DNA of 64,000 nucleotides from assembly GCF_012396235.1 (NCBI RefSeq), contig NZ_JAAXPA010000018.1, positions 90,042 to 154,041 of the forward strand. Direction: 5' to 3'. Below, one piece after another: positions 1-9,649 of the stretch. The position numbers and the translations under genes were made by a program. The stretch's first letter is position 1. Every line of letters begins with the position of its first letter. This DNA is from Rhodococcus opacus. GTDB taxonomy: Bacteria > Actinomycetota > Actinomycetes > Mycobacteriales > Mycobacteriaceae. Under the pieces are notes generated by a model, which saw nothing but the letters and a program-made list of their open reading frames with translations, made no database searches and was not told the DNA's origin.

Positions 1-71
1 CGGCGACGCACATCGCGTTCCAGTCCTACTCCAGCGCCGACGTCGAAGCGGGCTTCTCGATCGGCGAATAG
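1..71 (+). CDS. Lrp/AsnC ligand-binding (RAM) domain protein, C-terminal fragment
   Basis: Only the last 22 codons are present; the gene begins outside the window. The visible tail reads THIAFQSYSSADVEAGFSIG plus a final Glu. It resembles the end of small stand-alone actinobacterial Lrp/AsnC ligand-binding proteins (tails of the type HIAFRAYSxxDLEAAFxIG). Those proteins lack the DNA-binding half and are thought to sense amino acids. Reading frame and stop are certain; the family call rests on this short tail and on my recollection that such genes neighbour trpD in other actinobacteria. Confidence 0.6.
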   Translation, partial: ATHIAFQSYSSADVEAGFSIGE

Positions 72-96
72 TTCCGCCGGCTATTTGCTGGCGGAA
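72..96. terminator. Hairpin between convergent genes, overlapping the trpD stop
   Basis: Arms at 72-81 and 87-96 form a 10-bp stem with one G-T wobble and a 5-nt loop TATTT. It lies between the plus-strand gene ending at 71 and trpD ending at 81, so it could terminate both transcripts. No clear U tract is seen. Confidence 0.55.
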
Positions 97-1169
97 AGGC
101 CCGACGTGAGTTCGGCCCACCGCGCGAGCAGCGTCGCGGCCGCTCCACTGTCGATCGACTGTGCCGCCGTCGAGAGTCCGTCCGACAACGCGTCTTCGAG
201 CGTGCGGCCGCCGAGTCCCCGGTACGCCGCGATCGCCGCCGCGGCGTTGAGGAGGACAGCGTCGCGGACGGGTCCGGTCTCACCGGCGAGGAGTCGCCGC
301 GCCACCGCCGCGTTCACCTCGGCATCGCCGCCGCGCAGTTCGTCGAGCGACACCCGCGCGATCCCGATGTCCCGGGGATCGAGCTGACGGGTGGTCACCG
401 CCCCGTCCGCCACGATGTACACGGTCGACGTCGTCGACGTCGTCAACTCGTCCAGGCCGTCGTCACCCCGCACCACGAGCGCCGAGTTGCCGCGCTGCGC
501 GAGCACACCGGCCACCACCGAGATCAGGCCCGGGAACGCGCAGCCGATGAGGCCGGCCCGCGGACGCGCCGGATTAGTGAGCGGTCCGAGCACGTTGAAG
601 ACGGTCGGGATGCCGATCTCCTTGCGCGGCGCGCCGGCGAAGCGCAGGGCGGGATGGAACACCGGCGCGAAGCAGAAACCGATGCCGACCTCCCGGACGC
701 AGCGGGCCACCTCGTCGGGACCGAGATTGATCTTCACCCCGAGCGCCTCGAGAACGTCCGCCCCGCCGCTCTTGGAGGACGCCGCCCGGTTTCCGTGTTT
801 GACGACGCGAATGCCGGACGCCGCGACCACGAGTGACGCCATCGTGGAGATGTTCACGGTGTTGGATCGGTCACCTCCGGTTCCGACGATGTCGACGACG
901 TCGTCGTCGACGGGGACCTTGCGCGCGTGCCCGAGCATCGAGTCCGCCAGTCCGCGCAACTCCTCCGGTGTCTCGCCCTTCATCTTCAGGGCGACACCGA
1001 ACGCCGCGATCTGCGCGGACGTGGCGTTGTCGGACATGATCTCGTCCATCGCCCACTTCGCCTCGTCCACCGAGAGGTCACGTCCGTCGGTGAGCGTGCC
1101 GAGGACCGACGGCCACGTGCGTGCCGGCCGCACACCGTCGTTCGTCCCCTGAGCAGTCGGGCTCTGCAT
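81..1169 (-). CDS. trpD: Anthranilate phosphoribosyltransferase
   Basis: Joins anthranilate and PRPP to give N-(5-phosphoribosyl)anthranilate, the second step of tryptophan synthesis from chorismate. The 362-residue product has the PRPP-binding GTGGD loop (residues 96-100), the KHGNRA motif (124-129), and FAPVFHPA and GPLTNP motifs typical of the family. The frame is open further upstream, but the ATG at 1169 is preceded by AAGGGGA and gives the usual family length. No other trp gene is in the window, so trpD stands apart from any trp operon, as it does in mycobacteria, where it also sits beside ctaE. Confidence 0.95.
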   Translation of the reverse strand: MQSPTAQGTNDGVRPARTWPSVLGTLTDGRDLSVDEAKWAMDEIMSDNATSAQIAAFGVALKMKGETPEELRGLADSMLGHARKVPVDDDVVDIVGTGGDRSNTVNISTMASLVVAASGIRVVKHGNRAASSKSGGADVLEALGVKINLGPDEVARCVREVGIGFCFAPVFHPALRFAGAPRKEIGIPTVFNVLGPLTNPARPRAGLIGCAFPGLISVVAGVLAQRGNSALVVRGDDGLDELTTSTTSTVYIVADGAVTTRQLDPRDIGIARVSLDELRGGDAEVNAAVARRLLAGETGPVRDAVLLNAAAAIAAYRGLGGRTLEDALSDGLSTAAQSIDSGAAATLLARWAELTSGLSASK

Positions 1170-1212
1170 CGTCGTGTCCCCTTGTACTAGTGGCGGATCC
1201 GGTCCTGGAAGC

Positions 1213-1683
1213 CTAGTCACCGGACGGATCGGACTCGCGCGCCGGTTGCGTCGCGTCCCAGCCGTCGACCGAGCCACCGAGTCGCTGCGCCAGCCCGGCC
1301 ATTCTCGACCGTTCCTGAGAACAGTGCAGCGCGTCGAGGATCTGGACTCGCTGCAGCACGAGTCCGACCGTCGCACCGTCCTCGCCGGGGGATGCCGGCC
1401 CGTGCGGATTCTGCGGTCGGTAGCCGTCTTGGGCGGCGATCGACACGGCGTCGGCCACCGACGACGCGGGCAGCCGCAGATGGTGCCGCAGCACCGCTTC
1501 CGCGTCGGCGTCCCACCGCGGTTTCTCGGCGGCGGCGCGGTCGAGAGCGGTCGAGCACGCCTCCACGTCGTCGAAGCTCGAGGCGACGACCACGAGGTCG
1601 TGCCGATCCTGATCGAGAGGGGCCGGTTGCCGACTGCCGAACAGCCTCCGCAGCCACCCCGTACTGTTGTCACGAGAGCGCAT
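1213..1683 (-). CDS. Conserved hypothetical protein, possibly RraB-like
   Basis: A 156-residue soluble protein without signal peptide or membrane segment, lying 43 nt upstream of trpD on the same strand. It begins with a basic stretch ([16 protein letters not shown]). Its C-terminal part contains [13 protein letters not shown], which resembles the end of RraB-type ribonuclease-inhibitor domains (AxxxGGxYDGW). That likeness is short and weak. It could share a transcript with trpD or simply sit between trpD and the divergent ctaE. Function unknown. Confidence 0.7.
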   Translation of the reverse strand: MRSRDNSTGWLRRLFGSRQPAPLDQDRHDLVVVASSFDDVEACSTALDRAAAEKPRWDADAEAVLRHHLRLPASSVADAVSIAAQDGYRPQNPHGPASPGEDGATVGLVLQRVQILDALHCSQERSRMAGLAQRLGGSVDGWDATQPARESDPSGD

Positions 1684-1810
1684 GGCTCCACCCTTTCACG
1701 GTCCGCCACCAGGGCTGTCAGCAGGGAGAATCGGACAAGCGGGGCGCATCGACGCGCCGAGGGTGGACCCGGGTAGTCGTCTCTTACGACGAAGCGTCAT
1801 ACTTCTGTCT

Positions 1811-2422
1811 GTGACGAGCGCAGTAGGGACTTCAGGATCAGCAATCACCCAACGCGTGCACTCGCTGAACCGACCTAACATGGTCAGCGTTGGCACCATC
1901 GTGTGGTTGTCAAGTGAGCTCATGTTCTTCGCAGGGCTCTTCGCCATGTATTTCGTGGCGCGAGCGCAGGCGAATGGGAACTGGCCGCCGGAGCCGACCG
2001 AGCTGAATCTGTTCCTCGCCGTACCGGTGACGCTGGTGCTGATCGCCTCGTCGTTCACCTGCCAGATGGGTGTGTTCGCGGCCGAGCGCGGCGACGTCTT
2101 CGGCCTCCGCCGGTGGTACCTCCTGACCCTGGCGATGGGCACGTTCTTCGTCCTCGGACAGGCCTACGAGTACATCCACCTCGTCGAGCACGGCACCTCG
2201 ATCTCCAGCAGCGTGTACGGCTCGGTGTTCTACATGACCACCGGCTTCCACGGCATGCACGTGATCGGCGGCCTCATCGCGTTCGTCTTCCTGATCGCCC
2301 GCACCAAGGTCAGCAAGTTCACGCCCGCCCAGGCCACCGCCGCCATCGTCGTCTCGTACTACTGGCACTTCGTCGACATCGTGTGGATCGGTCTGTTCGC
2401 CACGATCTATTTCATCCGTTGA
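1811..2422 (+). CDS. ctaE: Cytochrome c oxidase (aa3) subunit III
   Basis: Five-helix membrane subunit of the aa3 terminal oxidase, 203 residues. Strongly conserved family segments are visible, including [20 protein letters not shown], the [10 protein letters not shown] helix, the FHGMHVIGG motif and [13 protein letters not shown] near the C terminus. The GTG at 1811 (VTSAVGTSG) was chosen because mycobacterial CtaE starts with the same sequence; the frame is open 48 codons further upstream. A CATACT element lies 7 nt before this GTG, so the mRNA may be leaderless. First gene of the ctaE-qcrCAB respiratory cluster. Confidence 0.96.
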   Translation: MTSAVGTSGSAITQRVHSLNRPNMVSVGTIVWLSSELMFFAGLFAMYFVARAQANGNWPPEPTELNLFLAVPVTLVLIASSFTCQMGVFAAERGDVFGLRRWYLLTLAMGTFFVLGQAYEYIHLVEHGTSISSSVYGSVFYMTTGFHGMHVIGGLIAFVFLIARTKVSKFTPAQATAAIVVSYYWHFVDIVWIGLFATIYFIR

Positions 2423-2486
2423 TCAGCTGAACGCCCCAGGCAGCCCCCTGACGTCCAGTCCGTCCCGACATACCAAAGGGATACAG

Positions 2487-3338
2487 ATGAGTTCATCCCC
2501 CCCTCCCGCATCCGATACCACAGCGTCTGCCGCGAAGGCACGCCGCCAGCGGAAGCTCCGCAGGCGCGTCACGGGCGCCCTGGTCCTGATGATGGGACTG
2601 GTCAGCGCCGGTTTCCTCGCGTCCGCGTTGACGCCGACCCCGCAGGTGGCCACCGCCACCGACGATCAGGCAGCACTGATCCGCGAGGGCAAGCAGTTGT
2701 ACGACACCTCGTGCATCACGTGCCACGGCGCGAACCTGCAGGGTGTGCAGGACCGCGGCCCGAGCCTGATCGGTGTCGGCGAGGCCGCCGTCTACTTCCA
2801 GGTGTCGTCGGGACGCATGCCTGCCTCGCGTAACGAAGCCCAGGTCGAGCGCAAGCCCGTCAAGTTCGACGCCGAGCAGACGGACGCCATCGGCGCGTAC
2901 GTCCAGGCCAACGGCGGCGGCCCCACGGTCATTCGTGACGAGAACGGCGAGGTCGCCCAGTCTTCGCTGCGCGGTGGCGACATCGGACGCGGCAGCGAAC
3001 TGTTCCGCCTCAACTGCGCGTCCTGCCACAACTTCACCGGACGCGGCGGTGCACTCTCGTCCGGTAAGTACGCGCCGGTCCTCGACCCGGCCAGCGAGCA
3101 GCAGATCTACACCGCGATGGTCACCGGCCCGCAGAACATGCCCAAGTTCTCGGACCGTCAGCTGACCCTCGAGGAGAAGAAGGACATCATCGCCTACATC
3201 AAGTCGTCAGGCGAGACGAAGCAGCCCGGCGGCTACGGACTCGGCGGCATCGGTCCCGCCTCCGAGGGCTTGGCCATGTGGGTCATCGGAATCATCGCTG
3301 TCGTCGGTGCAGCACTGTGGATCGGAGCAAGGTCATGA
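2487..3338 (+). CDS. qcrC: Diheme cytochrome c subunit of the bcc complex
   Basis: Cytochrome cc subunit of the actinobacterial bc1-aa3 supercomplex, passing electrons from the Rieske centre directly to CuA of the oxidase, so no soluble cytochrome c is needed. The 283 residues show an N-terminal membrane anchor (about 27-48), two heme c sites CITCH (76-80) and CASCH (177-181), and a C-terminal membrane helix (about 262-280). The ATG follows AAAGGGA. Its stop overlaps the qcrA start (ATGA), which indicates translational coupling. Confidence 0.97.
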   Translation: MSSSPPPASDTTASAAKARRQRKLRRRVTGALVLMMGLVSAGFLASALTPTPQVATATDDQAALIREGKQLYDTSCITCHGANLQGVQDRGPSLIGVGEAAVYFQVSSGRMPASRNEAQVERKPVKFDAEQTDAIGAYVQANGGGPTVIRDENGEVAQSSLRGGDIGRGSELFRLNCASCHNFTGRGGALSSGKYAPVLDPASEQQIYTAMVTGPQNMPKFSDRQLTLEEKKDIIAYIKSSGETKQPGGYGLGGIGPASEGLAMWVIGIIAVVGAALWIGARS

Positions 3339-4477
3339 GCGACGCTGGCCAGCCGGGCGGCGCCACGCCAAAGAAGTACACGGATGCAGAACTCGAGAAC
3401 CTGAGCCGCGACGAACTGGTCGAGCTCGGAACCAACCTCGACCATGTCGACGTCGCGTTCCGCCGCAACCGCTGGGCGGTTCCGGGGACGAAGGCCGAGA
3501 AGCGCGCCGAGCGGTCGGTCGCCTTCTGGTTCGCCCTCTCCGGCATCTCCGCGATCGCGTTCATCGCGATCTACCTCTTCTGGCCCTGGGAGTACGCAGG
3601 CGCCGGCGAGGAGCACTACTCGGCCTACAGCCTGTACACGCCCCTGATCGGCCTCACCATGGGTCTGGCCATCCTCGGCCTCGGTGTCGGTGCGGTGCAG
3701 TTCACCAAGAAGTTCATCCCCGAAGAGGTGTCCATCCAGGACCGCCACGACGGTGGATCGTCCGAGGTCGACCGCAAGACGATCGTCGCGGAACTCGGCG
3801 ACTCGTTCGACACGTCGACACTGGGACGCCGCAAGCTCCTCAAGCGCACCCTCATCTTCGGCGGCGGTGCCCTCGGCATCATGTCCGTCATGCCCCTCGG
3901 TGGTCTGATCAAGAACCCGTGGGCCAAGCGCGACGACTCCCCGCTGTGGGTGTCGGGATGGACCCCCCGCTACGAGGGTGAAACCATCTACCTGCGCCGC
4001 GACACCGGTCGCCCCGAGGACGTCGTCCTCGTTCGCCCGGAAGACCTGGACGCCGGCGCCATGGAAACGGTGTTCCCGTTCCGTGAGTCCGATCGCGGCG
4101 ACCACGACGCGCTGCTCGAGGCGCTGCGCGGCATCCGTAACGCAACCATGCTCATCCGCCTCCGCACGGAGGACGCGGCATGGGTCACCAAGCGCAAGGG
4201 CCAGGAGAGCTTCAACTACGGCGACTACTTCGCCTTCTCGAAGATCTGCACCCACCTCGGCTGCCCCACCTCCCTGTACGAACAGCAGACCAACCGAATC
4301 CTCTGCCCGTGCCACCAGTCGCAGTTCGATGCGCTGACCTACGGAAAGCCGATTTTCGGTCCGGCCGCTCGTGCACTTCCGCAGTTGCCTATTACAGTGA
4401 ACGAAGAGGGTTTCCTAGTCACAACGGGTGACTACATCGAAGCTCTCGGCCCGGCATTTTGGGAGCGTCGACCGTGA
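3335..4477 (+). CDS. qcrA: Rieske iron-sulfur subunit of the bcc complex
   Basis: Ubiquinol/menaquinol-cytochrome c reductase Rieske protein, 380 residues. The 2Fe-2S ligands are in CTHLGC (305-310) and CPCHQS (324-329). Three membrane helices are predicted (about 62-83, 98-120, 172-190), the actinobacterial form rather than the single-anchor form. A twin-arginine motif GRRKLLKR precedes the third helix, in line with the known mixed Sec/Tat insertion of such proteins. Start ATG 3335 overlaps qcrC by 4 nt; the stop overlaps the GTG of qcrB by 4 nt. Confidence 0.97.
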   Translation: MSDAGQPGGATPKKYTDAELENLSRDELVELGTNLDHVDVAFRRNRWAVPGTKAEKRAERSVAFWFALSGISAIAFIAIYLFWPWEYAGAGEEHYSAYSLYTPLIGLTMGLAILGLGVGAVQFTKKFIPEEVSIQDRHDGGSSEVDRKTIVAELGDSFDTSTLGRRKLLKRTLIFGGGALGIMSVMPLGGLIKNPWAKRDDSPLWVSGWTPRYEGETIYLRRDTGRPEDVVLVRPEDLDAGAMETVFPFRESDRGDHDALLEALRGIRNATMLIRLRTEDAAWVTKRKGQESFNYGDYFAFSKICTHLGCPTSLYEQQTNRILCPCHQSQFDALTYGKPIFGPAARALPQLPITVNEEGFLVTTGDYIEALGPAFWERRP

Positions 4478-6156
4478 CCGACAACAAACCGTCCAAACTG
4501 AGCGCGATGGCCACCGGCCAGGCCGAAGCGATGGACTCGCGCTACCACCTCGCAGCGGGAATGCGGCGGCAGATCAACAAGGTCTTCCCCACCCACTGGT
4601 CGTTCCTGCTCGGCGAGATCGCGCTGTACAGCTTCGTCATCCTGCTGATCTCCGGTGTCTACCTGACCCTGTTCTTCGATCCGTCGATGGCGCACGTCGT
4701 CTACAACGGTGCGTACGAGCCCCTGCGCGGCGTCACGATGTCCCGCGCGTACGAGACCACGCTGAACATCTCGTTCGAGGTCCGTGGCGGCCTGTTCGTC
4801 CGTCAGATCCACCACTGGGCCGCGCTGATGTTCGCGGCGTCGATCGTCGTGCACCTGATGCGCATCTTCTTCACCGGCGCCTTCCGGCGTCCGCGTGAGG
4901 CCAACTGGGTCATCGGCTGCCTGCTGCTGATCCTGGCGATGTTCGAGGGATTCTTCGGCTACACCATCCCCGACGACCTGCTGTCCGGCACGGGCCTGCG
5001 CGCCGCGTTCTCCGGCATCACGCTGAGCATCCCGATCGCAGGCACCTGGATGCACTGGCTGATCTTCGGCGGCGACTTCCCCGGCGACCTGATCATCCCG
5101 CGCCTGTACGTCGCGCACGTCCTGCTGTTCCCGGGCATCATCCTCGCCTTGATCGCCGGTCACCTCGCGCTCGTCTGGTACCAGAAGCACACGCAGTTCC
5201 CCGGCCCCGGCCGCACGGAGAACAACGTCGTGGGTGTGCGCATCCTCCCGGTGTTCGCCGTCAAGTCGGGTGCGTTCTTCGCGATCACGTTCGGTGTTCT
5301 GGCCGTGATGGGTGGCGTGCTGCAGATCAACCCGGTCTGGACCATCGGCCCCTACAACCCGTCGCAGGTGTCGGCCGGTTCGCAGCCCGACATCTACATG
5401 ATGTGGACGGACGGCCTGGCCCGTCTGTGGCCGGCATGGGACATCTACCTGTTCGACCGCTACACCATTCCGTCGGTGTTCGCTGTCGCGTTGATCATGG
5501 GTCTGGTGTTCACGGTGCTGATCGCCTACCCGTGGATCGAGAAGCGCCTGACGAAGGACGACGCTCACCACAACCTGCTGCAGCGTCCGCGTGACGTTCC
5601 GGTGCGTACCGCGATCGGTGCGATGGCGATTGCGTTCTACGCCGTCCTGACGATCTCCTGCATCAACGACATCATCGCGTACCACCTGAGCATCTCGCTG
5701 AACGCGATGACGTGGATCGGCCGCATCGGCATGGTGCTGCTGCCTCCGATCGCCTTCTGGGTGGCCTACCGGTTCTGCCTGGGTCTCCAGCGCAGCGACC
5801 GTGAGGTCCTCGAGCACGGCATCGAGACCGGCATCATCAAGCGGATGCCGAACGGTCAGTACATCGAGATCCACCAGCCGCTCGGCCCGGTCGACGACCA
5901 CGGTCATCCGATCCCGCTCGAGTACCAGGGTGCGACCGTCCCGAAGAAGATGAACAAGCTCGGTTCCGCCGGCAAGCCCGGTTCCGGCAGCCTCGTCACG
6001 GCCGACCCGGTCGAGGAGAGCCTGGCTCTCGAGCACGCCCTGCACCACGGCGAGCACGAGCAGCTCACGATGCTGCGGGAGTACCAGGACCGCGCCCACG
6101 GCAACGGTTCGTCGACTTCCGGCAACGGATCGTCCGGCAACGGCGAGGCCCACTAG
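4474..6156 (+). CDS. qcrB: Cytochrome b subunit of the bcc complex
   Basis: Diheme cytochrome b that oxidises menaquinol; in M. tuberculosis it is the target of telacebec-type drugs. The 560-residue protein has an N-terminal cytochrome b core ([17 protein letters not shown], then [13 protein letters not shown] with a heme-ligand His) and the long actinobacterial C-terminal extension. The Qo-site PEWY motif is replaced by the family's PDDLL region. GTG 4474 was preferred over a TTG 15 nt upstream because GTGA overlaps the qcrA stop. The C terminus is Ser/Gly/Asn rich ([11 protein letters not shown]). Confidence 0.97.
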   Translation: MTDNKPSKLSAMATGQAEAMDSRYHLAAGMRRQINKVFPTHWSFLLGEIALYSFVILLISGVYLTLFFDPSMAHVVYNGAYEPLRGVTMSRAYETTLNISFEVRGGLFVRQIHHWAALMFAASIVVHLMRIFFTGAFRRPREANWVIGCLLLILAMFEGFFGYTIPDDLLSGTGLRAAFSGITLSIPIAGTWMHWLIFGGDFPGDLIIPRLYVAHVLLFPGIILALIAGHLALVWYQKHTQFPGPGRTENNVVGVRILPVFAVKSGAFFAITFGVLAVMGGVLQINPVWTIGPYNPSQVSAGSQPDIYMMWTDGLARLWPAWDIYLFDRYTIPSVFAVALIMGLVFTVLIAYPWIEKRLTKDDAHHNLLQRPRDVPVRTAIGAMAIAFYAVLTISCINDIIAYHLSISLNAMTWIGRIGMVLLPPIAFWVAYRFCLGLQRSDREVLEHGIETGIIKRMPNGQYIEIHQPLGPVDDHGHPIPLEYQGATVPKKMNKLGSAGKPGSGSLVTADPVEESLALEHALHHGEHEQLTMLREYQDRAHGNGSSTSGNGSSGNGEAH

Positions 6157-6158
6157 CC

Positions 6159-7106
6159 TCACCTCCGCAACCGAGCAGAGCCCCGAACCACTTCCGGTTC
6201 GGGGCTCTGCTCGTCTGTGGGCGTGCCCGCTCCCCTCCCCCGCGGCTGTGCGCGGAACACGAGCGCGACCGCCCCGAGTCCCAGAAGTAGACCGAGCGCG
6301 GTGAGGATTCCGAACGGCTCGCCGAACATCACGGTCCCCCAGATCGCCGTCACCGGTGCCATCAGGAACATCAGAGCATTGACCCGGGTGACCCCGCTCC
6401 GACGCAGCACGAGCCAGTACAGGCCGTAGCCGCCGAACGTGGACAGGCCGATCAACCAGGCCACCGACCACCAGAACGATGCCGTCGGCGGTGGCGACAC
6501 CTGTCCGGCGCACGCGGCGAGGGCGGTGAAGAGCACGGCACTGGTCGCGCAGTGCACGGTCATGGACACGACGGGGTCGGTGTCGGTCGGTGAGCGACTC
6601 TCCAGGAAGGTCGCGGCCACCAGCGACAGCATCCCGGCGAACGGCACGAGATACGCCCACCACGACACACCGGACCCAGAGGTGGCGTCGCCTGCGGTGA
6701 CGATCACGACCCCCGCCAGTCCCAGCAGCAACCCCCACCACTGCCGGGGCGCGACGTACTGCCCCAGCAGCGGGCCGGCCAGTACGGCGACGACCAGGGG
6801 CTGGGTGCCGTCGATCAGCGCGGTGGTACCGGTCGAGACGCCGAGCCCGATCGCCTGGTAGACGGTCAGCAGATATCCGGTCTGCGACAGCGCGCCGACC
6901 GTCACCTGACGACCGAACGCACGGGACCCGAGTCCACGCCACCGTGCGCGGTCGAACAGCGCGGCCGCCAGGGCGAGTGCCACGGCGAGTGGCAGGAACC
7001 GCCAGGTCAGAACCGTCAGAGGGGACGCGTCCCCGGCGCCGAGTTTTGCCCCGATGAAGCCGGAGCTCCAGCACACGACGAACAGCACGGCGAGAAACGC
7101 ATTCAC
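6159..7106 (-). CDS. EamA/DMT-family transporter
   Basis: A 315-residue inner-membrane protein with about ten hydrophobic helices and the two EamA repeats of the drug/metabolite transporter superfamily. It begins FLAVLFVVCWSSGFIGAKLG, and the second repeat contains LMFLMAPVTAIWGTVMFGEP. Such proteins usually export small metabolites or drugs; the substrate cannot be told. It is divergent from a TetR regulator 69 nt away and shares with it an operator-like palindrome, so it is probably the regulator's target. The stop lies only 3 nt from the qcrB stop. This pair interrupts the qcrB-ctaF order. Confidence 0.88.
   Translation of the reverse strand: MNAFLAVLFVVCWSSGFIGAKLGAGDASPLTVLTWRFLPLAVALALAAALFDRARWRGLGSRAFGRQVTVGALSQTGYLLTVYQAIGLGVSTGTTALIDGTQPLVVAVLAGPLLGQYVAPRQWWGLLLGLAGVVIVTAGDATSGSGVSWWAYLVPFAGMLSLVAATFLESRSPTDTDPVVSMTVHCATSAVLFTALAACAGQVSPPPTASFWWSVAWLIGLSTFGGYGLYWLVLRRSGVTRVNALMFLMAPVTAIWGTVMFGEPFGILTALGLLLGLGAVALVFRAQPRGRGAGTPTDEQSPEPEVVRGSARLRR
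6173..6212. terminator. Strong hairpin after qcrB, inside the end of the EamA gene
   Basis: A perfect 17-bp stem (6173-6189 with 6196-6212) closes a 6-nt loop ACTTCC. It lies 16 nt after the qcrB stop and would end the respiratory transcript. The same bases encode the C-terminal residues of the convergent EamA protein, so the element is part coding. Confidence 0.85.
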
Positions 7107-7121
7107 AACTGACCACCACCC

Positions 7122-7170
7122 AAGTAAACAGATCGGTATACCTCTTCAACCTATACCGATCTGTATACTT
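7122..7170. promoter_or_regulatory. Paired TetR-type operator between the EamA and TetR genes
   Basis: Two 19-nt arms (7122-7140 and 7152-7170) are inverted repeats matching at 18 of 19 positions, with 11 nt between them. Each arm is itself a near palindrome of the form TATAC-CGATCTG-TATA (14 of 16 in the right arm). The right arm contains the TATACT -10 element of the tetR gene. A TTGAAG / TTACTT pair with 16-nt spacing can be drawn for the opposite strand, which would put the operator inside the EamA promoter too. Autoregulation and control of EamA are inferred. Confidence 0.75.
7164..7169 (+). promoter_or_regulatory. -10 element of the tetR gene (leaderless layout)
   Basis: TATACT ends 6 nt before the ATG at 7176, which places the transcript start at or next to the start codon. 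No Shine-Dalgarno site is visible. Confidence 0.65.
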
Positions 7171-7175
7171 TTGTC

Positions 7176-7778
7176 ATGGATTCTGTGCCGTCACCGCGAC
7201 GCGTCGCACTGACCCCGGGAGCGAGGCGAGCGCTGGACGCGGCCGGCCGCCTCTTCTACGAGCGGGGAATTCACGCGGTCGGCGTGGATCTCATCGCCGC
7301 CGAGGCCGGCGTCACGAAGAAGACGCTCTACGACCGTTTCGGATCGAAGGAACAGATCGTGGTCGAGTACCTCGCCGACCGGGACGAGCGGTGGCGGGCA
7401 TTCCTCGCAGTCCACCTCGACACCGTCGGCGACTCCCCCGAGCGGCGCCTGACGGCGATCTTCGACGCGTCCGGGGAGTGGACCGCGGAGAACAGCGCGA
7501 AAGGGTGCAGCATGGTCAACGCGCACGCTGAGATCAGCGACCCGTCACATCCGGCGTACGCGGTCATCATCGGCCAGAAACGGTGGATGCTCGACCTGTT
7601 CACGGGGGTGTGCCGGGACGCGTCGGTGCGCGATCCGGAGACACTCGCGCGCACCATCATGCTGCTCCACGAAGGTGCCCTGGTCTCGCACGGATTGCAC
7701 GTGTTTCCGGAGGCGGTACGACTCGCGTCCGATCAGGCGGCGGCACTCCTCGCCGCCGCGGCGGACCCGGCCGGCTAG
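7176..7778 (+). CDS. TetR-family transcriptional regulator
   Basis: A 200-residue regulator with a clear N-terminal TetR helix-turn-helix at about residues 14-60 (ALDAAGRLFYERGIHAVGVD, then IAAEAGVTKKTLYDRFGSKE). The C-terminal ligand-binding part includes the KGCSMVNAHAE motif common to a TetR subgroup with a conserved Cys. It is transcribed divergently from the EamA transporter across a double palindrome, the standard layout of a repressor sensing a substrate of the exporter. The ligand is unknown. Confidence 0.9.
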   Translation: MDSVPSPRRVALTPGARRALDAAGRLFYERGIHAVGVDLIAAEAGVTKKTLYDRFGSKEQIVVEYLADRDERWRAFLAVHLDTVGDSPERRLTAIFDASGEWTAENSAKGCSMVNAHAEISDPSHPAYAVIIGQKRWMLDLFTGVCRDASVRDPETLARTIMLLHEGALVSHGLHVFPEAVRLASDQAAALLAAAADPAG

Positions 7779-7791
7779 GGCCGACGACAAA

Positions 7792-7830
7792 GCGGAGGCG
7801 CCGAACCCCGGTGGGATTCGGCGCCTCCGC
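7792..7830. terminator. Bidirectional hairpin between tetR and ctaF
   Basis: A perfect 14-bp stem (7792-7805 with 7817-7830) and an 11-nt loop lie between the convergent stops at 7778 and 7850. Confidence 0.8.
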
Positions 7831-7849
7831 TGTCCGACTGTGGGTGGAA

Positions 7850-8266
7850 CTAGTGCTTCTCGGGCCCGACGTAGTACTCGAAGACGAGGCCTGCAGCGGC
7901 CGCGAGCACGGCAATCACGGCGACCACAATCATCCACGGCTGGAAGAACGCCATCGCTACTGCGACGAAAGCAGCAGAGGCGGCGAGCAGGATCGGCCAG
8001 TAACTACCGGGGCTGAAGAAGCCCAGGTCGCCTGCGCCATCGGCGATCTCCGCGTCCTCGTAGTCCTCGGGACGGGTGTCGAGGCGACGGGCGACGAACC
8101 GGAAGTACGTTCCGATGATCAGCGTCAGTCCCGCCGACAGGCAGATGCCCGTCAGACCCGCCCACTCGATACCGGTTCGTGAAACGGCGGTGAAGACGCC
8201 GTAGACGATCGCGACGAGAATGAAGAATACCGTCAGGATCTCGAAGAGCTTGGCTTCGATCTTCAT
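7850..8266 (-). CDS. ctaF: Cytochrome c oxidase subunit IV, actinobacterial type
   Basis: Small integral subunit of the aa3 oxidase, 138 residues with four predicted membrane helices. It begins [20 protein letters not shown] and has the family segment [11 protein letters not shown]. It follows ctaC by 41 nt on the same strand, as in mycobacteria, so the two are probably co-transcribed. Confidence 0.92.
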   Translation of the reverse strand: MKIEAKLFEILTVFFILVAIVYGVFTAVSRTGIEWAGLTGICLSAGLTLIIGTYFRFVARRLDTRPEDYEDAEIADGAGDLGFFSPGSYWPILLAASAAFVAVAMAFFQPWMIVVAVIAVLAAAAGLVFEYYVGPEKH

Positions 8267-8307
8267 ATCAGCACTTGTCCTTGGTCAGTGAGGTATCAGC
8301 AGCAGGT

Positions 8308-9369
8308 TCAGTTACCTTCGACACCGCTCGCCTGCTTGTAGCCGCGATCGGTGGTGAAGGGAGACGTCGACGTCGCAACCGGGGACTCGCCGATGGCCTG
8401 CAGAGCCTCCGCCGTGGTCAGATCCCGGCCGCCCTCGCTCGCCGGCTTACGCAGCTCGATGTACTGCGCGAACTTGTCGGGGCTCACGGCGCGAACCTCG
8501 AAGTTCATCATCGCGTGGAACGTGCCGCACATCTCGGCGCAGCGCCCGACGAAGGCACCTTCCTTCTCGATCTCACTGATCTGGAAGACGTTGTCGGAGT
8601 GGTTCTCCTTCGGGTTCGGGTTCACGTCGCGCTTGAACAGGAACTCCGGCACCCAGAAGGCGTGGATGACATCGGCCGAGGCCAGTTCGAACTGGATCCG
8701 CTTGCCGGTCGGCAGGACGAGGATCGGGATCTCGTTGCTCGAGCCGATCGTCTCGATCTTGTCGTAGTGCAGGTAGGACAGGTCCTGCGGGGTCTTGCCG
8801 TGGATTGGCCCGGGCTGAGCGTGCTCGCCCTCGGCCTCCGCCTCGGATGCCGGTGCGGACTCGACCGCAGCCTGCGCTTCCTGATCGACGCCGTCGTACT
8901 TGCCGCCACCCTCACCGAGGTCGATGGAGCGGTAGCCGAACTTCCAGTTCCACTGGTACGCAGTGACATCCACCACCACGTTGGGGTTGTCCTCCTTCTC
9001 GAGGACATGGTTCTGCACGATCACCGTGAAGTAGAACAGCACGGCGATGATGACGAACGGAACCGCGGTGTACGCCAGCTCGAGCGGCACGTTGTATGCC
9101 GTCTGCCGCGGGAACTCGGGTGAGTCCTTCTTCTTACGGTGGAAGATCACCGCCCAGAAGGTGAGTCCCCACACCAGCACACCCATGACGAGGGCGGCGA
9201 TGACCGACCAGGTCCACAGTTCACGCATGCGGTGCGCCTGCGGGGTTACGCCCGAAGGCCACCCGAAACGAAGCACCTCGTTGTCGATTGAACAACCCGA
9301 CAGCAGCAAGGCAGCAATGCCCAAAGATACTGCCAACCCTGCCCGCCGAAGGATCCGACCTTGCGCCAC
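8308..9369 (-). CDS. ctaC: Cytochrome c oxidase subunit II (CuA), lipoprotein
   Basis: Receives electrons from QcrC at the binuclear CuA centre. The 353-residue protein has a lipoprotein signal peptide with lipobox LLSGC (Cys26), two membrane helices (about 55-77 and 100-120) and a periplasmic cupredoxin domain. CuA ligands are His236, Cys277, Cys281, His285 and Met288 (motif [12 protein letters not shown]). An acidic Ala/Glu-rich insert at about 163-190 enlarges the domain, as in relatives. The GTG at 9369 lies 7 nt after AGGAAGG; a second GTG at 9375 is too close to that site. Confidence 0.96.
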   Translation of the reverse strand: MAQGRILRRAGLAVSLGIAALLLSGCSIDNEVLRFGWPSGVTPQAHRMRELWTWSVIAALVMGVLVWGLTFWAVIFHRKKKDSPEFPRQTAYNVPLELAYTAVPFVIIAVLFYFTVIVQNHVLEKEDNPNVVVDVTAYQWNWKFGYRSIDLGEGGGKYDGVDQEAQAAVESAPASEAEAEGEHAQPGPIHGKTPQDLSYLHYDKIETIGSSNEIPILVLPTGKRIQFELASADVIHAFWVPEFLFKRDVNPNPKENHSDNVFQISEIEKEGAFVGRCAEMCGTFHAMMNFEVRAVSPDKFAQYIELRKPASEGGRDLTTAEALQAIGESPVATSTSPFTTDRGYKQASGVEGN

Positions 9370-9431
9370 GTTCACGCCTTCCTGATCGCCGCAAATTCCA
9401 CTAGGGCACACCCGATGGGAAGGCCCAATTA

Positions 9432-9444
9432 CTACGCAGCGTAG
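9432..9444. promoter_or_regulatory. Short palindrome in the ctaC-asnB divergent region
   Basis: CTACGC-A-GCGTAG is a 6-bp inverted repeat. On the minus strand it supplies a TACGCT hexamer that could be the ctaC -10 element, about 65 nt upstream of the ctaC start. It may be an operator or chance. Nothing else was recognised at the ctaC side of this 280-nt region. Confidence 0.35.
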
Positions 9445-9574
9445 ACCAAAGGTGGCGGCTCTCCATCCTCGGGTCGGGCGACGACGTGTCGCTGCCGACG
9501 CCGCGGCGGTGCCGCTGTTCGCGCCGGGCACCGTCACCGGCGGCCCGAACCGGACGCTCCGGCAATCTGCGGCA

Positions 9575-9615
9575 TACTTTCCGGCAGAGATCCCTGACCA
9601 CTCCACCTCGTGGAG
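9575..9615 (+). promoter_or_regulatory. Putative asnB promoter and leader hairpin
   Basis: TACTTT at 9575-9580 fits a -10 element, giving an asnB leader of about 60 nt. The leader contains a small hairpin CTCCAC-CTC-GTGGAG (9601-9615). TTGAGG at 9633-9638 is a plausible Shine-Dalgarno site for the GTG at 9650. Confidence 0.45.
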
Positions 9616-9649
9616 CCTTCCAAGATTCTGAATTGAGGTACCGGACGCT

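Noticed and set aside
3233..4315. A 360-codon minus-strand frame opposite qcrA
   Set aside because: Antisense to a gene with a complete Rieske domain; acidic low-complexity translation.
4432..7149. A 905-codon open frame on the minus strand across qcrB and the EamA gene
   Set aside because: It is the antisense shadow of the GC-rich qcrB gene; translation is rich in Arg/Asp/His/Gly repeats with no family features.
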